Numbered from the stretch's first letter, positions 24,402-33,356 are shown. The stretch is 64,000 nt of DNA from Winogradskyella psychrotolerans (GCF_018860545.1 NZ_JAHKPN010000011.1:620001-684000), one strand, 5' to 3'. The notes: generated from the letters alone by a model not told the origin. Numbers and translations: made by a program.

Positions 24402-25452
24402 GAGGTTGTTTTTTTAATGTGAAGTAAAAAGTAGTACCCTCATTTATTTTTGAGTTTAGCCAGATTTTACCACCATATAAATCTACAATTTTTTTAACGA
24501 TAGATAAACCAATTCCAGTCGATTCTATGTTATTTTCAAGCTTTTCGAATGTTTTAAAGATTTTCTCAAAGTAGATATCTTCAATACCTTTACCGTTATC
24601 TTTAATCTGAAATTCCCAAAACTCACCTTTATCTGCAAAGCTTACGTCTACCGTACCTTCGGCTTTATCGTTGTATGCGATAGCGTTTCCTATTAAATTT
24701 TGAAACAACTGTTGTAATCGGTATTTGTCACCTTTAATAATTGGCAAATCTGTCCGTGTCACTTTTATATGACTAGGCACTTGAATGATGCTTAAAATAT
24801 TATCGACCAACTTATTCAAATCCACATCGTATACTTCCATCTGATCTTTACCAATAGTCGAATATTCTAAGATACCGTTAATTAAGGTGTCCATTTTTTC
24901 GACATTCGTTCTAATAAGATTCAGTGTATTTTCGCCATGCGCATCAAAAGCATCTTTATAATCGGCTTTTAACCAAGCCGTCAAAGTATCTATACTTCGT
25001 AAAGGGGATTTTAAATCGTGAGAAACCATGTGCGCATAATCACTAAGCTCTTGGTTTTGGTGCGCTAATTCATTTAAAAGCGATTCCTTTTGTTTGTTCA
25101 TCTCAATGATTTCTTTGGTTTGATCGTCAATAAAATCAACCAATTCAGAGCCCGTTAACTGCACGGCATCTGCTTTTTCATCATCCTTAAGATTATAAAA
25201 CTTCAAAGTATTTATAACATCTTTTAGTTTATCTATCAGTTCTTTTTGTTCTTTAGCCTCGTTTTGTAGTTTTTTATTAGCCGCGTATAATTCGTCAGAG
25301 CTGATAGACATGGCTCTTTGAATCATGGTGGATTGTTCATCAAAATTATCGTAAGAACTATCCACCGCAGAAAGAAATTTTGCTAAGTCTTTGTTCGCTT
25401 TTAAATCTTCACTTAAATATTTTCGTATTTGCCGCTTTAATAACGAATTCAT
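24388..25452 (-). CDS. Soluble sensor histidine kinase
   Basis: The 354-residue kinase has no membrane segment. Residues 1-130 are helical, with two coiled-coil stretches (about 52-85 and 108-140) and no recognised sensor domain. The HisKA domain follows with H145 in MVSHDLKSP. The HATPase domain has the N box NLIGNAIAYND, G1 box DNGKGIED and G2 STGIGLSIVKK. Lacking its own sensor, it probably takes its signal from a partner protein. The FIST protein immediately upstream is the obvious candidate (stop and start overlap by 1 bp). Some NosP-type FIST proteins are encoded beside kinases in this way. It is closely related to the second kinase of the operon. Confidence 0.9.
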   Translation of the reverse strand: MNSLLKRQIRKYLSEDLKANKDLAKFLSAVDSSYDNFDEQSTMIQRAMSISSDELYAANKKLQNEAKEQKELIDKLKDVINTLKFYNLKDDEKADAVQLTGSELVDFIDDQTKEIIEMNKQKESLLNELAHQNQELSDYAHMVSHDLKSPLRSIDTLTAWLKADYKDAFDAHGENTLNLIRTNVEKMDTLINGILEYSTIGKDQMEVYDVDLNKLVDNILSIIQVPSHIKVTRTDLPIIKGDKYRLQQLFQNLIGNAIAYNDKAEGTVDVSFADKGEFWEFQIKDNGKGIEDIYFEKIFKTFEKLENNIESTGIGLSIVKKIVDLYGGKIWLNSKINEGTTFYFTLKKQPHGAA

Positions 25453-26585
25453 TATTCACTTATTAATGTTATCGTCATGGTTTGGTTGTGCAATTGGCAA
25501 GCGGTTTCTCCATGAAAAGGGGCTATTTCTCCGTAAGAATAAAACCCAGTTACCGTTGTGCCTTCTCCTAAAATTTCTATAACCTCATCAATTTCTTCTT
25601 CTACACGCTGGTCTAAAACTAACTTACGACCAATACAACTGACTAAAAAAGCAATGTCGGGTTTGTTTTTCCTAAATTCTAAAGCCTGTGTGGCTGCACG
25701 TTCTGAGGCATTAGCAATATTATCGACATTAGTCATCATTAATTGCACTTTAGAATTTTCTTTGATATCACCTGCTAAAATAACGGCGTTGTCGTCTTCA
25801 TTTATATTTAAAATAGAACGTACTATAGATTGTTCATCGCCTGTAGATTTCACATTTAACGGATACAATAAAGCAGCACCAGGTAAATCCTTGGCTTTAT
25901 CTCCCAAATAGGTTTTATATAAATCTAAAGCTGGCTGGCCATCTAATTCATAAAGCACGTTGCCTTCTGATTTTGTTACGGTTCTTTCAGGTCCAAAAGG
26001 CGTCCATCCACCATGAATAGAGAATGTAATTTCTAAGGAGTCGCCATAAAAACCAATAGCAACCAACTCGCCTTCTTTAGGGTTTTCGTTATAGGATGCT
26101 AAGGTTTTTTCAAATCGGGTATCATCACCACACAAACCGCCTGTAATTAAAAGATTATTATTACTAGGTGCACTCATGCCTTTGGTCAACTGGCTTCCGT
26201 TGATAAAACTCCCTTCCGAAACAACAAATACATATTTTAAACCGTCTTCAGGAAACTGTTGAATTAAATCATTTCCGGTTTTAAAGCTGTCTAAATCGGT
26301 ATTAAGAACATTACTGGTCTTAATGATAAATTGACTTTTTTCAAATTCGATAGCCGTTATCGTTATGCTATTTTCATTCACTGTATTTGAAGAAATTTCA
26401 GCACAAGCCGAACCAAAAACAATATGTCCATCTGGAAATAATGCCTTAATCTCTTCGTAAATAGAAGTCGCTTCTAACAATAGTCGATTCCCAAAAACGA
26501 TAACCAAAGGATTTTGTAATTTTTGATTTTCACCAATATATACCCAATCTTCATTGGCGTGTTTAACTAACTGTACTGTTTTCAT
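25452..26585 (-). CDS. FIST domain sensor (NosP-type)
   Basis: The 377-residue protein consists of FIST_N (about residues 25-220, with VFGSACAEIS and the LLITGGLCGDDTRF segment) and FIST_C (about 220-365, with DGQPALDLYKTYLG and a final SYGEIAPF). FIST proteins are soluble sensory modules. Some, such as NosP, bind heme and nitric oxide and control a neighbouring kinase. This one lies between two kinases, 2 bp after the PAS kinase and overlapping the next kinase by 1 bp. Heme binding cannot be judged from the sequence alone. A role as a small-ligand sensor for the downstream soluble kinase is likely. Confidence 0.85.
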   Translation of the reverse strand: MKTVQLVKHANEDWVYIGENQKLQNPLVIVFGNRLLLEATSIYEEIKALFPDGHIVFGSACAEISSNTVNENSITITAIEFEKSQFIIKTSNVLNTDLDSFKTGNDLIQQFPEDGLKYVFVVSEGSFINGSQLTKGMSAPSNNNLLITGGLCGDDTRFEKTLASYNENPKEGELVAIGFYGDSLEITFSIHGGWTPFGPERTVTKSEGNVLYELDGQPALDLYKTYLGDKAKDLPGAALLYPLNVKSTGDEQSIVRSILNINEDDNAVILAGDIKENSKVQLMMTNVDNIANASERAATQALEFRKNKPDIAFLVSCIGRKLVLDQRVEEEIDEVIEILGEGTTVTGFYSYGEIAPFHGETACQLHNQTMTITLISE

Positions 26586-26587
26586 TC

Positions 26588-28930
26588 TTATTTTTTAAGG
26601 GTAAAGTAAAATGTGGTCCCAACTTTTGGTTCACTTTCTAGCCAGATTTGACCTTCATGTAAGTCCACAATTTTCTTAACAATAGATAATCCTATTCCTG
26701 TAGAATCTTTACTTTTATTTAAAGCGTGGAAAATTTTAAAAATTTTATCGTGGTATTTTTTCTCAATGCCCATACCATTGTCTGTAATTGAGAATTTGTA
26801 ATGACTTTTTAAGTCATCGAAATCTATGGTAATCTTTCCTTCCTCTTTATCTATAAATTTAATGGCATTACTAATTAAATTTTGAAACAACTGCTGCAAT
26901 TTGGTAGCATCACCTTTCACGGTTGGTAGTGGTTTTAAAATCTTAATTTGAATATGCTCTGGCACGTAAAGCATAGATAGAATATTGCTCAATTTCTTTT
27001 CTAAATCAACCCCTTCTTTTTGATTTGATTCAGTGCCAACACTTGAGTAATCGAGCACATCAGAAATCAACTGTTCCATCTTTTCGAGTGTAGCTTCAAT
27101 GAGTTCAAAGTTGCGCATACTCATATCGTCTAACTTCCCTTTATTGTCTTCTTTTAACCAGCTTACTAAAGCATCAATACTTCGTAATGGTGATTTTAAA
27201 TCGTGAGAAACGATGTGCGCATATTCTTGAAGTTCGTCATTACTTCGTTCTAATTTTAGTAGTAATTTTTCTTTTTGAAGTTCTAAAGTTTTTAACGCTG
27301 TTATATCGATATGAACACCTATAGACCCAACGACATTGCCATTCATATCATAGTTTGGTGCGCCACTGACAAACCAATACTTTTCGTCTCCGGTTTTAGT
27401 TTTAACTTTAACTTCGTAAGAATTAGATTCGCCTCGTTTACGCTTTTCGTTTTCACTAGCGATAGTATCCTTTGCTTCGTCGGTATTAAATATAGTGCTG
27501 GCATATTGCCCTAACAATTCAGCCTCATCGTAACCCGACATTTCAGTAAAACTCTGATTCACCATTAGAATCTTTTCGTCGATATCTACCTCTACCAACC
27601 CTAAATTCATGTTGGCAATAATGCTGTAATATTTTTGCTTTTGGGCTTCTAAACGTTTACGGTATGTCCGCTTTAAAGTAACGTCTGTAAAGGTCCATAG
27701 AAATCCTTTTGATTGTTCTCCAATGATAATAGGTAGGTAATTTCGTTCTAAAATTTTACCATCTTTCATTTCTAACTCATCGCCTATAACCTCAACTTTG
27801 GCTTCATCAATGGCATTCATTCGTTCTACAAATGCTTCTGGGTTTTTAAAGAGCACTTTATTTTGTTGTGCAGCATCAGAACAATCCATACCATAGATTT
27901 CTTCAACAGGTCTATTAAAATTTAAAAGCTCACAAAACTTATTATTTGTGAGCACCACTTTTCTATTTTCATCTTCTAAAATAATACCACTATCTAGATT
28001 TAAAACTAGTGTGGCTAATCTATTTTCAGACTCAATTAATTTTTCTTTGGCTTCGCGTTCTTTTGAAACGTCCTCGATAGTTGCGACTTGGTAATCGATA
28101 GCTCCAGAACTATTTCTTACTGCAGTGACATTGGTCTTTGCCCAAAAAATACTACCATCTTTTTTTATGTAGCGTTTTTCTAAGCGAAACTTATCAATAT
28201 CTCCATTAACTAATTGTGTTCTTGCTTTTTTAGACCTTTCTTCATCTTCGGGATGCGTTATATCTTGAATTCGCATTGTTTTTAGTTCCTCTGAAGAATA
28301 CCCCAACATATCAATTAATGACTGATTAATTTGAAGTAAACCTGAGTAGCCGGTTTTGGAAAGTGAGATTCCAATAGGTGAGTTATTAATAATAATACTC
28401 AGCTGATTCTTTTGATCCTCTAGCTCTTTTTTTAATGCCTTTTCTTGAGTGATATCTCTAACAATTCCCTGAGCTGCAATGGGTTTATTATCTCTATCAT
28501 ATACTAAACTCGCATTGATATGTACCCATTTAACCTCTTTAGATTTTGTATAGATTCTGGCTTCGTAGTTCTTAAAGTAGCCTTTTGTTCTAAGTTGTTC
28601 AAAAGAGGCCATAGCATACTGGTAATCATCTTTATGAACCAAACTTAAAACATTAACAGTATCATTTTTTATATCGTAACCAAATAATTTGGTAGCAGCA
28701 TCATTAAATTTTAAAATGGTGCCATTAATTTCCATTAGGACAAAAGCATCAATAATATTTTCGAAAACACCTTGTAATTGAGAGGACTTTTCATCTAATA
28801 AATTTTCTAATTTTTGTGATGTAAAGTAGAGTTCTCTTGATTTTTCTTCAAGAATTTTCTCAGCGGCTTTTCTCGCTTTCCTTTCTCTTTCGAGTGTGCG
28901 TTTTAAAATATCAATTTGATCTTGACTCAT
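26588..28930 (-). CDS. Soluble multi-PAS sensor histidine kinase
   Basis: The 780-residue kinase has no membrane helix. An N-terminal coiled coil (about 1-48) is followed by four PAS domains (about 50-165, 175-295, 305-420 and 430-550). PAC-like EARIYTKSKEVKWV and QVATIEDVSKE segments occur in the series. HisKA follows with H576 in IVSHDLKSP, then HATPase with NLISNAIKF, DNGMGIEKK and STGIGLSIVKK. It is translated right after H-NOX (1-bp overlap), and H-NOX proteins usually regulate the adjacent kinase, so this is the probable H-NOX partner. PAS domains may add further redox or ligand input. Confidence 0.9.
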   Translation of the reverse strand: MSQDQIDILKRTLERERKARKAAEKILEEKSRELYFTSQKLENLLDEKSSQLQGVFENIIDAFVLMEINGTILKFNDAATKLFGYDIKNDTVNVLSLVHKDDYQYAMASFEQLRTKGYFKNYEARIYTKSKEVKWVHINASLVYDRDNKPIAAQGIVRDITQEKALKKELEDQKNQLSIIINNSPIGISLSKTGYSGLLQINQSLIDMLGYSSEELKTMRIQDITHPEDEERSKKARTQLVNGDIDKFRLEKRYIKKDGSIFWAKTNVTAVRNSSGAIDYQVATIEDVSKEREAKEKLIESENRLATLVLNLDSGIILEDENRKVVLTNNKFCELLNFNRPVEEIYGMDCSDAAQQNKVLFKNPEAFVERMNAIDEAKVEVIGDELEMKDGKILERNYLPIIIGEQSKGFLWTFTDVTLKRTYRKRLEAQKQKYYSIIANMNLGLVEVDIDEKILMVNQSFTEMSGYDEAELLGQYASTIFNTDEAKDTIASENEKRKRGESNSYEVKVKTKTGDEKYWFVSGAPNYDMNGNVVGSIGVHIDITALKTLELQKEKLLLKLERSNDELQEYAHIVSHDLKSPLRSIDALVSWLKEDNKGKLDDMSMRNFELIEATLEKMEQLISDVLDYSSVGTESNQKEGVDLEKKLSNILSMLYVPEHIQIKILKPLPTVKGDATKLQQLFQNLISNAIKFIDKEEGKITIDFDDLKSHYKFSITDNGMGIEKKYHDKIFKIFHALNKSKDSTGIGLSIVKKIVDLHEGQIWLESEPKVGTTFYFTLKK

Positions 28931-29469
28931 TAATTTTTAGTAATAGTAAATCGTACTTTGGTGCCGTCTTCTTTTATTTTCTCTAAATCTATCGTTGCTG
29001 TAGCATTAAAGTATTCGAAGGTTTTATTCATTAAACCCAATCCAAAATGATGCATGGCTCTACTAGAATTGTAATCCATAACTAATGAATTCTCAGTTTT
29101 TTTAATAACCTCAAACGTTGGTAACTCCGCATCTGGATAAATTTTTCGTACTTCTATATGAATATGATTTTCTATAGAAGATAACATTTCTATGGGGTCA
29201 CTGTAACTTTCTAAAAGTCCTGGATAGCTGTTTTCAATAACACTAAAAAAGTGTTCTGCATATACTAACAGTAAATTGTCTATTGAAATCCCAGTATTTT
29301 CACTAAGATGCTGCAGTAGTTGTAACATTTCAGAAAAGCTATACGTACCAACAGACGTATAAATTCCGTCGGATTCTAGCTCAGAACTTGAAATGATTCT
29401 ATCCACCATTTCTAATCCAAACTTCTCCTCTACAAGATCTAAAAACTCTGTAAATACGATTCCTTTCAT
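28930..29469 (-). CDS. H-NOX heme nitric-oxide/oxygen-binding protein
   Basis: The 179-residue protein is a full-length single H-NOX domain. The start MKGIVFTEFLDLVEEKFG is typical. The proximal heme ligand H102 is at the canonical position, followed by the YPDAELPTF proline segment (P117). The heme-propionate motif Y-x-S-x-R is complete at Y133-S135-R137. Bacterial stand-alone H-NOX proteins bind NO at ferrous heme and regulate a neighbouring histidine kinase or cyclase. Here the next gene is the PAS kinase, overlapping by 1 bp, and the previous gene is a stand-alone receiver. All visible ligand residues are intact, so it should be functional. Confidence 0.93.
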   Translation of the reverse strand: MKGIVFTEFLDLVEEKFGLEMVDRIISSSELESDGIYTSVGTYSFSEMLQLLQHLSENTGISIDNLLLVYAEHFFSVIENSYPGLLESYSDPIEMLSSIENHIHIEVRKIYPDAELPTFEVIKKTENSLVMDYNSSRAMHHFGLGLMNKTFEYFNATATIDLEKIKEDGTKVRFTITKN

Positions 29470-29879
29470 TATGCGGTAATTAATTCGTTAATACTCCAAT
29501 ACGACAATAATTTTTCGATTTTAGAAACATAATCCTCATATTTTAATGGTTTTAAAATATAACCAGCAATGCCTATTTCATAACACTCTAATAAATCTCT
29601 TTGATTATTTGAGGTGGTTAAAATAATAGTAGGTATATATCTTAATCTATCGTCAGCTTTTAAAATCTTTAAAAACTCAATACCACTAATTTTTGGCATG
29701 TTTAAATCTAACAATATAATATCGGGTAAACTATCTTTATTTTCAAGTAAACTTAAAGCTTCTTCACCATTATTGGCTTCGGTAACATTATGCTTCAATT
29801 GAAGCGAACTAGAAGCTCTATTAAGCTTCATCACTTCAATCATGTCATCTTCTATAAGTAAAATATTGAGGGTTTTCAT
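29469..29879 (-). CDS. Stand-alone response-regulator receiver protein
   Basis: The 136-residue protein is a lone REC domain with acidic E10-D11-D12, phospho-acceptor D58 in LLDLNMPK, T in LTTSNNQRD and K in LKPLKYE. It is typical of the REC family that acts with kinases carrying GAF or PAS sensors. It is the first gene of the operon, overlapping H-NOX by 1 bp. With HPt it gives the parts of a relay: kinases, REC, HPt, LytTR. A single-domain receiver could also act as a phosphate sink or bind a kinase directly. Confidence 0.92.
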   Translation of the reverse strand: MKTLNILLIEDDMIEVMKLNRASSSLQLKHNVTEANNGEEALSLLENKDSLPDIILLDLNMPKISGIEFLKILKADDRLRYIPTIILTTSNNQRDLLECYEIGIAGYILKPLKYEDYVSKIEKLLSYWSINELITA

Positions 29880-29906
29880 TTACAACTAAATTTATATGTA
29901 TCATGG

Positions 29907-29914
29907 CAAGATAA
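29907..29914 (-). promoter_or_regulatory. Weak -7-like element of the signalling operon
   Basis: The minus strand reads TTATCTTG, an imperfect match to TAnnTTTG, 27 bp before the first start codon. The nearest AlgR-like box is 51 bp upstream. Confidence 0.3.
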
Positions 29915-29965
29915 ATCAATTGATTAGATTGCATTTTATAATTCGGTTGAGCGCTATTTAGTATA

Positions 29966-29995
29966 GACGGATGGTAGATAAGTGTCGACGAATGG
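29966..29995 (-). promoter_or_regulatory. Tandem AlgR-like boxes upstream of the signalling operon
   Basis: The + strand has GACGGATGG (29966-29974) and GACGAATGG (29987-29995), 21 bp apart, within longer near-repeats (TTTAGTATAGACGGATGG and ATAAGTGTCGACGAATGG). The minus strand reads CCATTCGTC and CCATCCGTC. The 21-bp direct repeat is typical of LytTR-family binding and suggests autoregulation by the operon's own LytTR regulator. Confidence 0.6.
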
Positions 29996-30005
29996 AAAAG
30001 CCGTT

Positions 30006-30365
30006 TTACAGCGTTTCCCTCAATTTCTTTGGAAGTCCTTTCACTACCATCTCATAAGAATGGTCTATTAAATCTGTTATGAGTTTTGGAGAGAGCTCTC
30101 CAGAATGTACATAAACACTGTTCCATTGCTTTTTGTGCATGTGGTAACCTGGTTTTATACTATCGTATTCGGCACGTAGTTCTTGAGCATATTCTGGATC
30201 GCATTTTAAATTGATAAAAGCTTCTCCATTTTCCCAGCGCTGTAAGGAGGTTAGTGCAAACATTTTATTACAGACTTTAAATACAAGTGCATCATTATTA
30301 AAAGGAAAATGTTCGGTGACTCCCTTTTTTTTCATACAATAGTTTCTGTAGTCTTCTATGTTCAT
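30006..30365 (-). CDS. MmcQ/YjbR family DNA-binding-fold protein
   Basis: The 119-residue protein matches MmcQ/YjbR (CyaY-like fold) proteins along its full length: MNIEDYRNYCMKKKGVTEHFPF at the start, KMFALTSL, then INLKCDPEYAQELR, GYHMHKKQWNSV and a C-terminal LIDHSYEMVV. The family is small, soluble and of uncertain role, often annotated as DNA-binding. Its start overlaps the stop of the DUF4230 gene by 4 bp (ATGA), so both are translated from one transcript. The tandem AlgR-like boxes lie just after its stop codon. Confidence 0.9.
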   Translation of the reverse strand: MNIEDYRNYCMKKKGVTEHFPFNNDALVFKVCNKMFALTSLQRWENGEAFINLKCDPEYAQELRAEYDSIKPGYHMHKKQWNSVYVHSGELSPKLITDLIDHSYEMVVKGLPKKLRETL

Positions 30366-30972
30366 TTTAGTAACTTCTTATCACCATCTCCTTCAATTTT
30401 CAAAGCAGAATAATCTAAGGTCCACCCAATAGTTTCCACTAAATTTTCAATCAGACGAATGGCTTCTAAGGCTTCTTGTTTTGCAATATTATATAGTCCA
30501 CTTTCGGGAATTTTATCTAAAATATGTGCTTTTGCTTTAGTGTGTAAATCGGTTAAATCGGCCGCTTCAAACCTATTGAACATACCATCGCGTTTATCAT
30601 AATAATTAATACGCTTTCTATGGATAAAATTTCAGGCTGAGGAAAATGAGAAAATGTCACTGTTTTTGATGCCGAATCAGCAGACATCTGCACTTTACTC
30701 AAATCAAATCCAATGTGTGCTTTGGCATTTATCACCACTAATGCTTTTTTTCGACTAGATATAAGTTTTAGGAATTTCGCTTTTACGTCTTCATAATGGT
30801 ATATTTCTGCAAAATCACCTTCGACGGTTACAAATTTACAAACCCGTTTTATTTTGTCTAATATTAAAATCGATTGCTCATCAGAAACCTTTTTAGTTTT
30901 CCATTGGTTGTAGATAGTCACCAAACCTAAGGTTACTAAAATACTAATGATAATTATAAAAAATGTTTCCAT
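30362..30972 (-). pseudogene. DUF4230 domain protein, broken by a -1 frameshift
   Basis: Two overlapping frames together give one DUF4230 protein of about 203 residues. The first frame (30553-30972) has an N-terminal membrane anchor (about residues 3-20) and runs through PQPEILSIES. The second (ending at 30362) continues with YYDKRDGMFNRFEAADL and ends in GWTLDYSALKIEGDGDKK, the family's usual C-terminus. The break is near 30597-30605, where TTAATTATTATG on the minus strand lacks one A of the expected TTAAAT. It is either a real frameshift mutation or a sequencing error in an A run. The rest of the reading is intact. Confidence 0.8.
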
Positions 30973-31019
30973 GCGTCTTTAAGTATATGACACTTGCACA
31001 AGGCTAATGTCACATGTAA

Positions 31020-31769
31020 TTAGTCTATTACTTTATATAAAATTGGTTTGCTCGGGCTTGCATCATTCTCAAATGGTGCAATTTGAAGATTTAACATATA
31101 TTCTCCGTCTTCAATTTTATTAGACACGTAAATAAATTCGGTTATTGTAGCATCTAGTCGTAGTTTTCCACTGGTGTTCCAAAACGCATTGTGCGCTAAA
31201 AGTTCACCTTCGTCTTGTTCCTTATCTACACTTGGTAGATCTATTAAAAGGTGTTTAATCCCTTTAGATTTTAGATAATTTGCAGCTTCTTCCAATAAAT
31301 AGGTTGGATTTGTATCTGAGTATTGTCTAGTGTGTTTTTCACGCGTATTTGGCATGGTTCTAATCACAATGGCTTCGCGCTTTTTATTACCTAATGCAAA
31401 TTGTAATTGTTTACGTGAAATCACATAATCCTCACCTAACTTTTCTGGTGCAACCGTTACGACCTCTGCCAAAAAGAAAAACTGCTTTAAATGCTGATTT
31501 ATAGAATAGAATTTTTCTGTAATATGACCAACCGTTTCGGTATGCGTACCATGTGAATGCGGATTAAAAGTTATGGTGTTAAAATTAACTGCAGCACCAT
31601 CGGCTACACTAATTGTTTCCCCATCTATAATTTCTGGTACAATCTTAGGGGGATCTACATACCAAGCATTAACATTATTTGGTTGTCCTGTAATTGGAAT
31701 TGAAATATCTAAGGGTTGAGATAAATCTATGACTCTTTTTTTTGATTTGAATTTTATTGTTGCTAACAC
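31020..31769 (-). CDS. Cyclase/kynurenine-formamidase-like metal hydrolase
   Basis: The 249-residue protein belongs to the cyclase (KynB-like) family of metal-dependent hydrolases. The signature H73-G74-T75-H76-T-E78-x3-H82 matches the HxGTHxD/ExxxH metal site. DLSQPLDISIPI near the start is the family's usual first strand motif. KynB hydrolyses N-formylkynurenine, but many Bacteroidota members are distant and may act on other amides, so substrate is uncertain. It lies 2 bp after the hemW stop codon and is probably in one transcript with it. Confidence 0.85.
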   Translation of the reverse strand: MLATIKFKSKKRVIDLSQPLDISIPITGQPNNVNAWYVDPPKIVPEIIDGETISVADGAAVNFNTITFNPHSHGTHTETVGHITEKFYSINQHLKQFFFLAEVVTVAPEKLGEDYVISRKQLQFALGNKKREAIVIRTMPNTREKHTRQYSDTNPTYLLEEAANYLKSKGIKHLLIDLPSVDKEQDEGELLAHNAFWNTSGKLRLDATITEFIYVSNKIEDGEYMLNLQIAPFENDASPSKPILYKVID

Positions 31770-31771
31770 GC

Positions 31772-32899
31772 TTAGTTGATTTTAAATAATTCACTAGCAA
31801 TACCGTCACATAAAAATTGACCTTTTCTCGTGACGCGTAAATGCCCATCATCAATATACAATAATTGTTGATTTATAAAAATTTTGGAATGTTCAATTAA
31901 GTAATCTTTAAAAGCACTACTAAAATCGCTTTCAACTTTATCAAACGACACTCCCCAAATAGTTCGTAGACCCGTCATTACATATTCATTATATTGATCT
32001 GTTTTGGTTAAAGTTTCTATTTCTATTGGCAACTCGTTTTGTTGAATTGCTTTAATATATTTTGAATTGTTACTGACATTCCAGCCTCGTTGTTTCCCAT
32101 TAAATGAATGGGCCGAAGGTCCGATTCCTAAATAAGATTTCCCTTGCCAATAGGCCGAATTATTTTTACTAAAATAACCCTCTTTTCCGAAATTAGATAG
32201 CTCGTAATGTACAAATCCTGAAGCCTCTAATTTAGCTTTCAAAAGATGAAATTGCTCATGCGCTTGCTCATCATCTACATTATTAATAATTCCTTTTTTT
32301 ATGAATGACGCTAACGCTGTTTTTGGTTCAACGGTTAAGGCATAACTTGAAATATGGGGCACATTAAAACTTAATGCCATTTCTATATTTTCTAACCATT
32401 GCGCGTTTGAAGATCCTGGAATGCCGTAAATTAAATCTAAAGAAATATTATCGAAGTGCCGCGTCGCCACAGACAAACATTCTTTAGCTTCGTTTGCATT
32501 GTGTGCGCGATTCATCAATTTTAAATCGGCTTCAAAAAAAGATTGAATACCGATAGATAAACGATTGATGGAACTTTTAGAAAGTTCTATTATTCGGTCT
32601 TTAGATAAATCATCTGGGTTGGCTTCAAGTGTAATTTCTGGGGTGTCAGAAACCTTGTAATTTTTATAAACGGAATCTATAATAAATTCTAACTCTTCAT
32701 TAGTTAATAAGCTTGGTGTTCCACCTCCAAAATAAATTGTTTCTACGCTGGAATTTTGGAATTCATCTTTACGAAGTTCTAATTCTTGACATAACGCATT
32801 TATGAGTTCATCTTTTTTCCTCAAAGAGGTTGAAAAATGAAAGTCGCAATAATGACATGCTTGCTTGCAAAATGGAATGTGGATGTAGATGCCGCTCAT
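31772..32899 (-). CDS. hemW: HemW, radical SAM heme chaperone
   Basis: The 375-residue protein has the radical SAM cluster C11-x3-C15-x2-C18 in IHIPFCKQACHYCDF, then YFGGGTPSLL and the EANPDD motif near residue 133. LSIGIQSF, DLIYGIPG and the HemN-type C-terminal domain (RGWNVSNNSKY, VMTGLRTIWGV) follow. It lacks the extra cysteine of true oxygen-independent coproporphyrinogen oxidase, so HemW (heme delivery to heme proteins) fits better. This is of note because an H-NOX heme protein is encoded nearby, though HemW is a housekeeping gene. Confidence 0.92.
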   Translation of the reverse strand: MSGIYIHIPFCKQACHYCDFHFSTSLRKKDELINALCQELELRKDEFQNSSVETIYFGGGTPSLLTNEELEFIIDSVYKNYKVSDTPEITLEANPDDLSKDRIIELSKSSINRLSIGIQSFFEADLKLMNRAHNANEAKECLSVATRHFDNISLDLIYGIPGSSNAQWLENIEMALSFNVPHISSYALTVEPKTALASFIKKGIINNVDDEQAHEQFHLLKAKLEASGFVHYELSNFGKEGYFSKNNSAYWQGKSYLGIGPSAHSFNGKQRGWNVSNNSKYIKAIQQNELPIEIETLTKTDQYNEYVMTGLRTIWGVSFDKVESDFSSAFKDYLIEHSKIFINQQLLYIDDGHLRVTRKGQFLCDGIASELFKIN

Positions 32900-32953
32900 A
32901 TTAGTTTTCAGTATTCAATCCCCGTTTGCAGTGGGTTTCATTCAATTTTTTTC

Positions 32954-33319
32954 TTAGTCTTCAAATAAGTCATACAACGTTGAAATTCTTAAATCGCAAT
33001 AGAGTTTCAAAAAATTAAAATGCAACATATCAAATTGACTTCCGTAAACTTCTCGTCTTGTTTCCCAAGATTCATACGCTGGGAATTTGAGTTTAAATTG
33101 CTCTTCAACAAAAGTATTCCAAAGTTTCTCTGAGGCTTCAAAAGAAGCTATAAATGTTGAGTCCGTTTTGTTTAGAATTTTTAATTCAAGAATTAATGAA
33201 TCTTTAATTTTTTGAGATTGATACCAATCTTCTTGAGCAACAGCATTCATTTCAACTTGCCCTTGACAAAAACTCAAAAGCGACTGACTACATATTAAAA
33301 GTAAGATAATAACTCTCAT
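32954..33319 (-). CDS. Secreted protein, LprI (lysozyme inhibitor)-like
   Basis: The 121-residue protein has a signal peptide (about residues 1-19) and a helical mature part with QGQVEMNAVAQEDWYQSQKIKDSLI, then SEKLWNTFVEEQFKLKFP and a terminal YDLFED. The pattern, with a W in an ASEKLWNTF helix, resembles the DUF1311/LprI family, whose members inhibit lysozyme or act in the periplasm. The match is to helix spacing and not to a catalytic motif, so the family call is moderate. It lies between hemW and ruvC, all on the minus strand. Confidence 0.55.
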   Translation of the reverse strand: MRVIILLLICSQSLLSFCQGQVEMNAVAQEDWYQSQKIKDSLILELKILNKTDSTFIASFEASEKLWNTFVEEQFKLKFPAYESWETRREVYGSQFDMLHFNFLKLYCDLRISTLYDLFED

Positions 33320-33356
33320 TTACTATTTTTTACGGAATACTACGACTGTAAACTGT

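Noticed and set aside
25558..25911. 117-aa plus-strand frame inside the FIST gene
   Set aside because: It is a shadow of the FIST coding sequence on the opposite strand.
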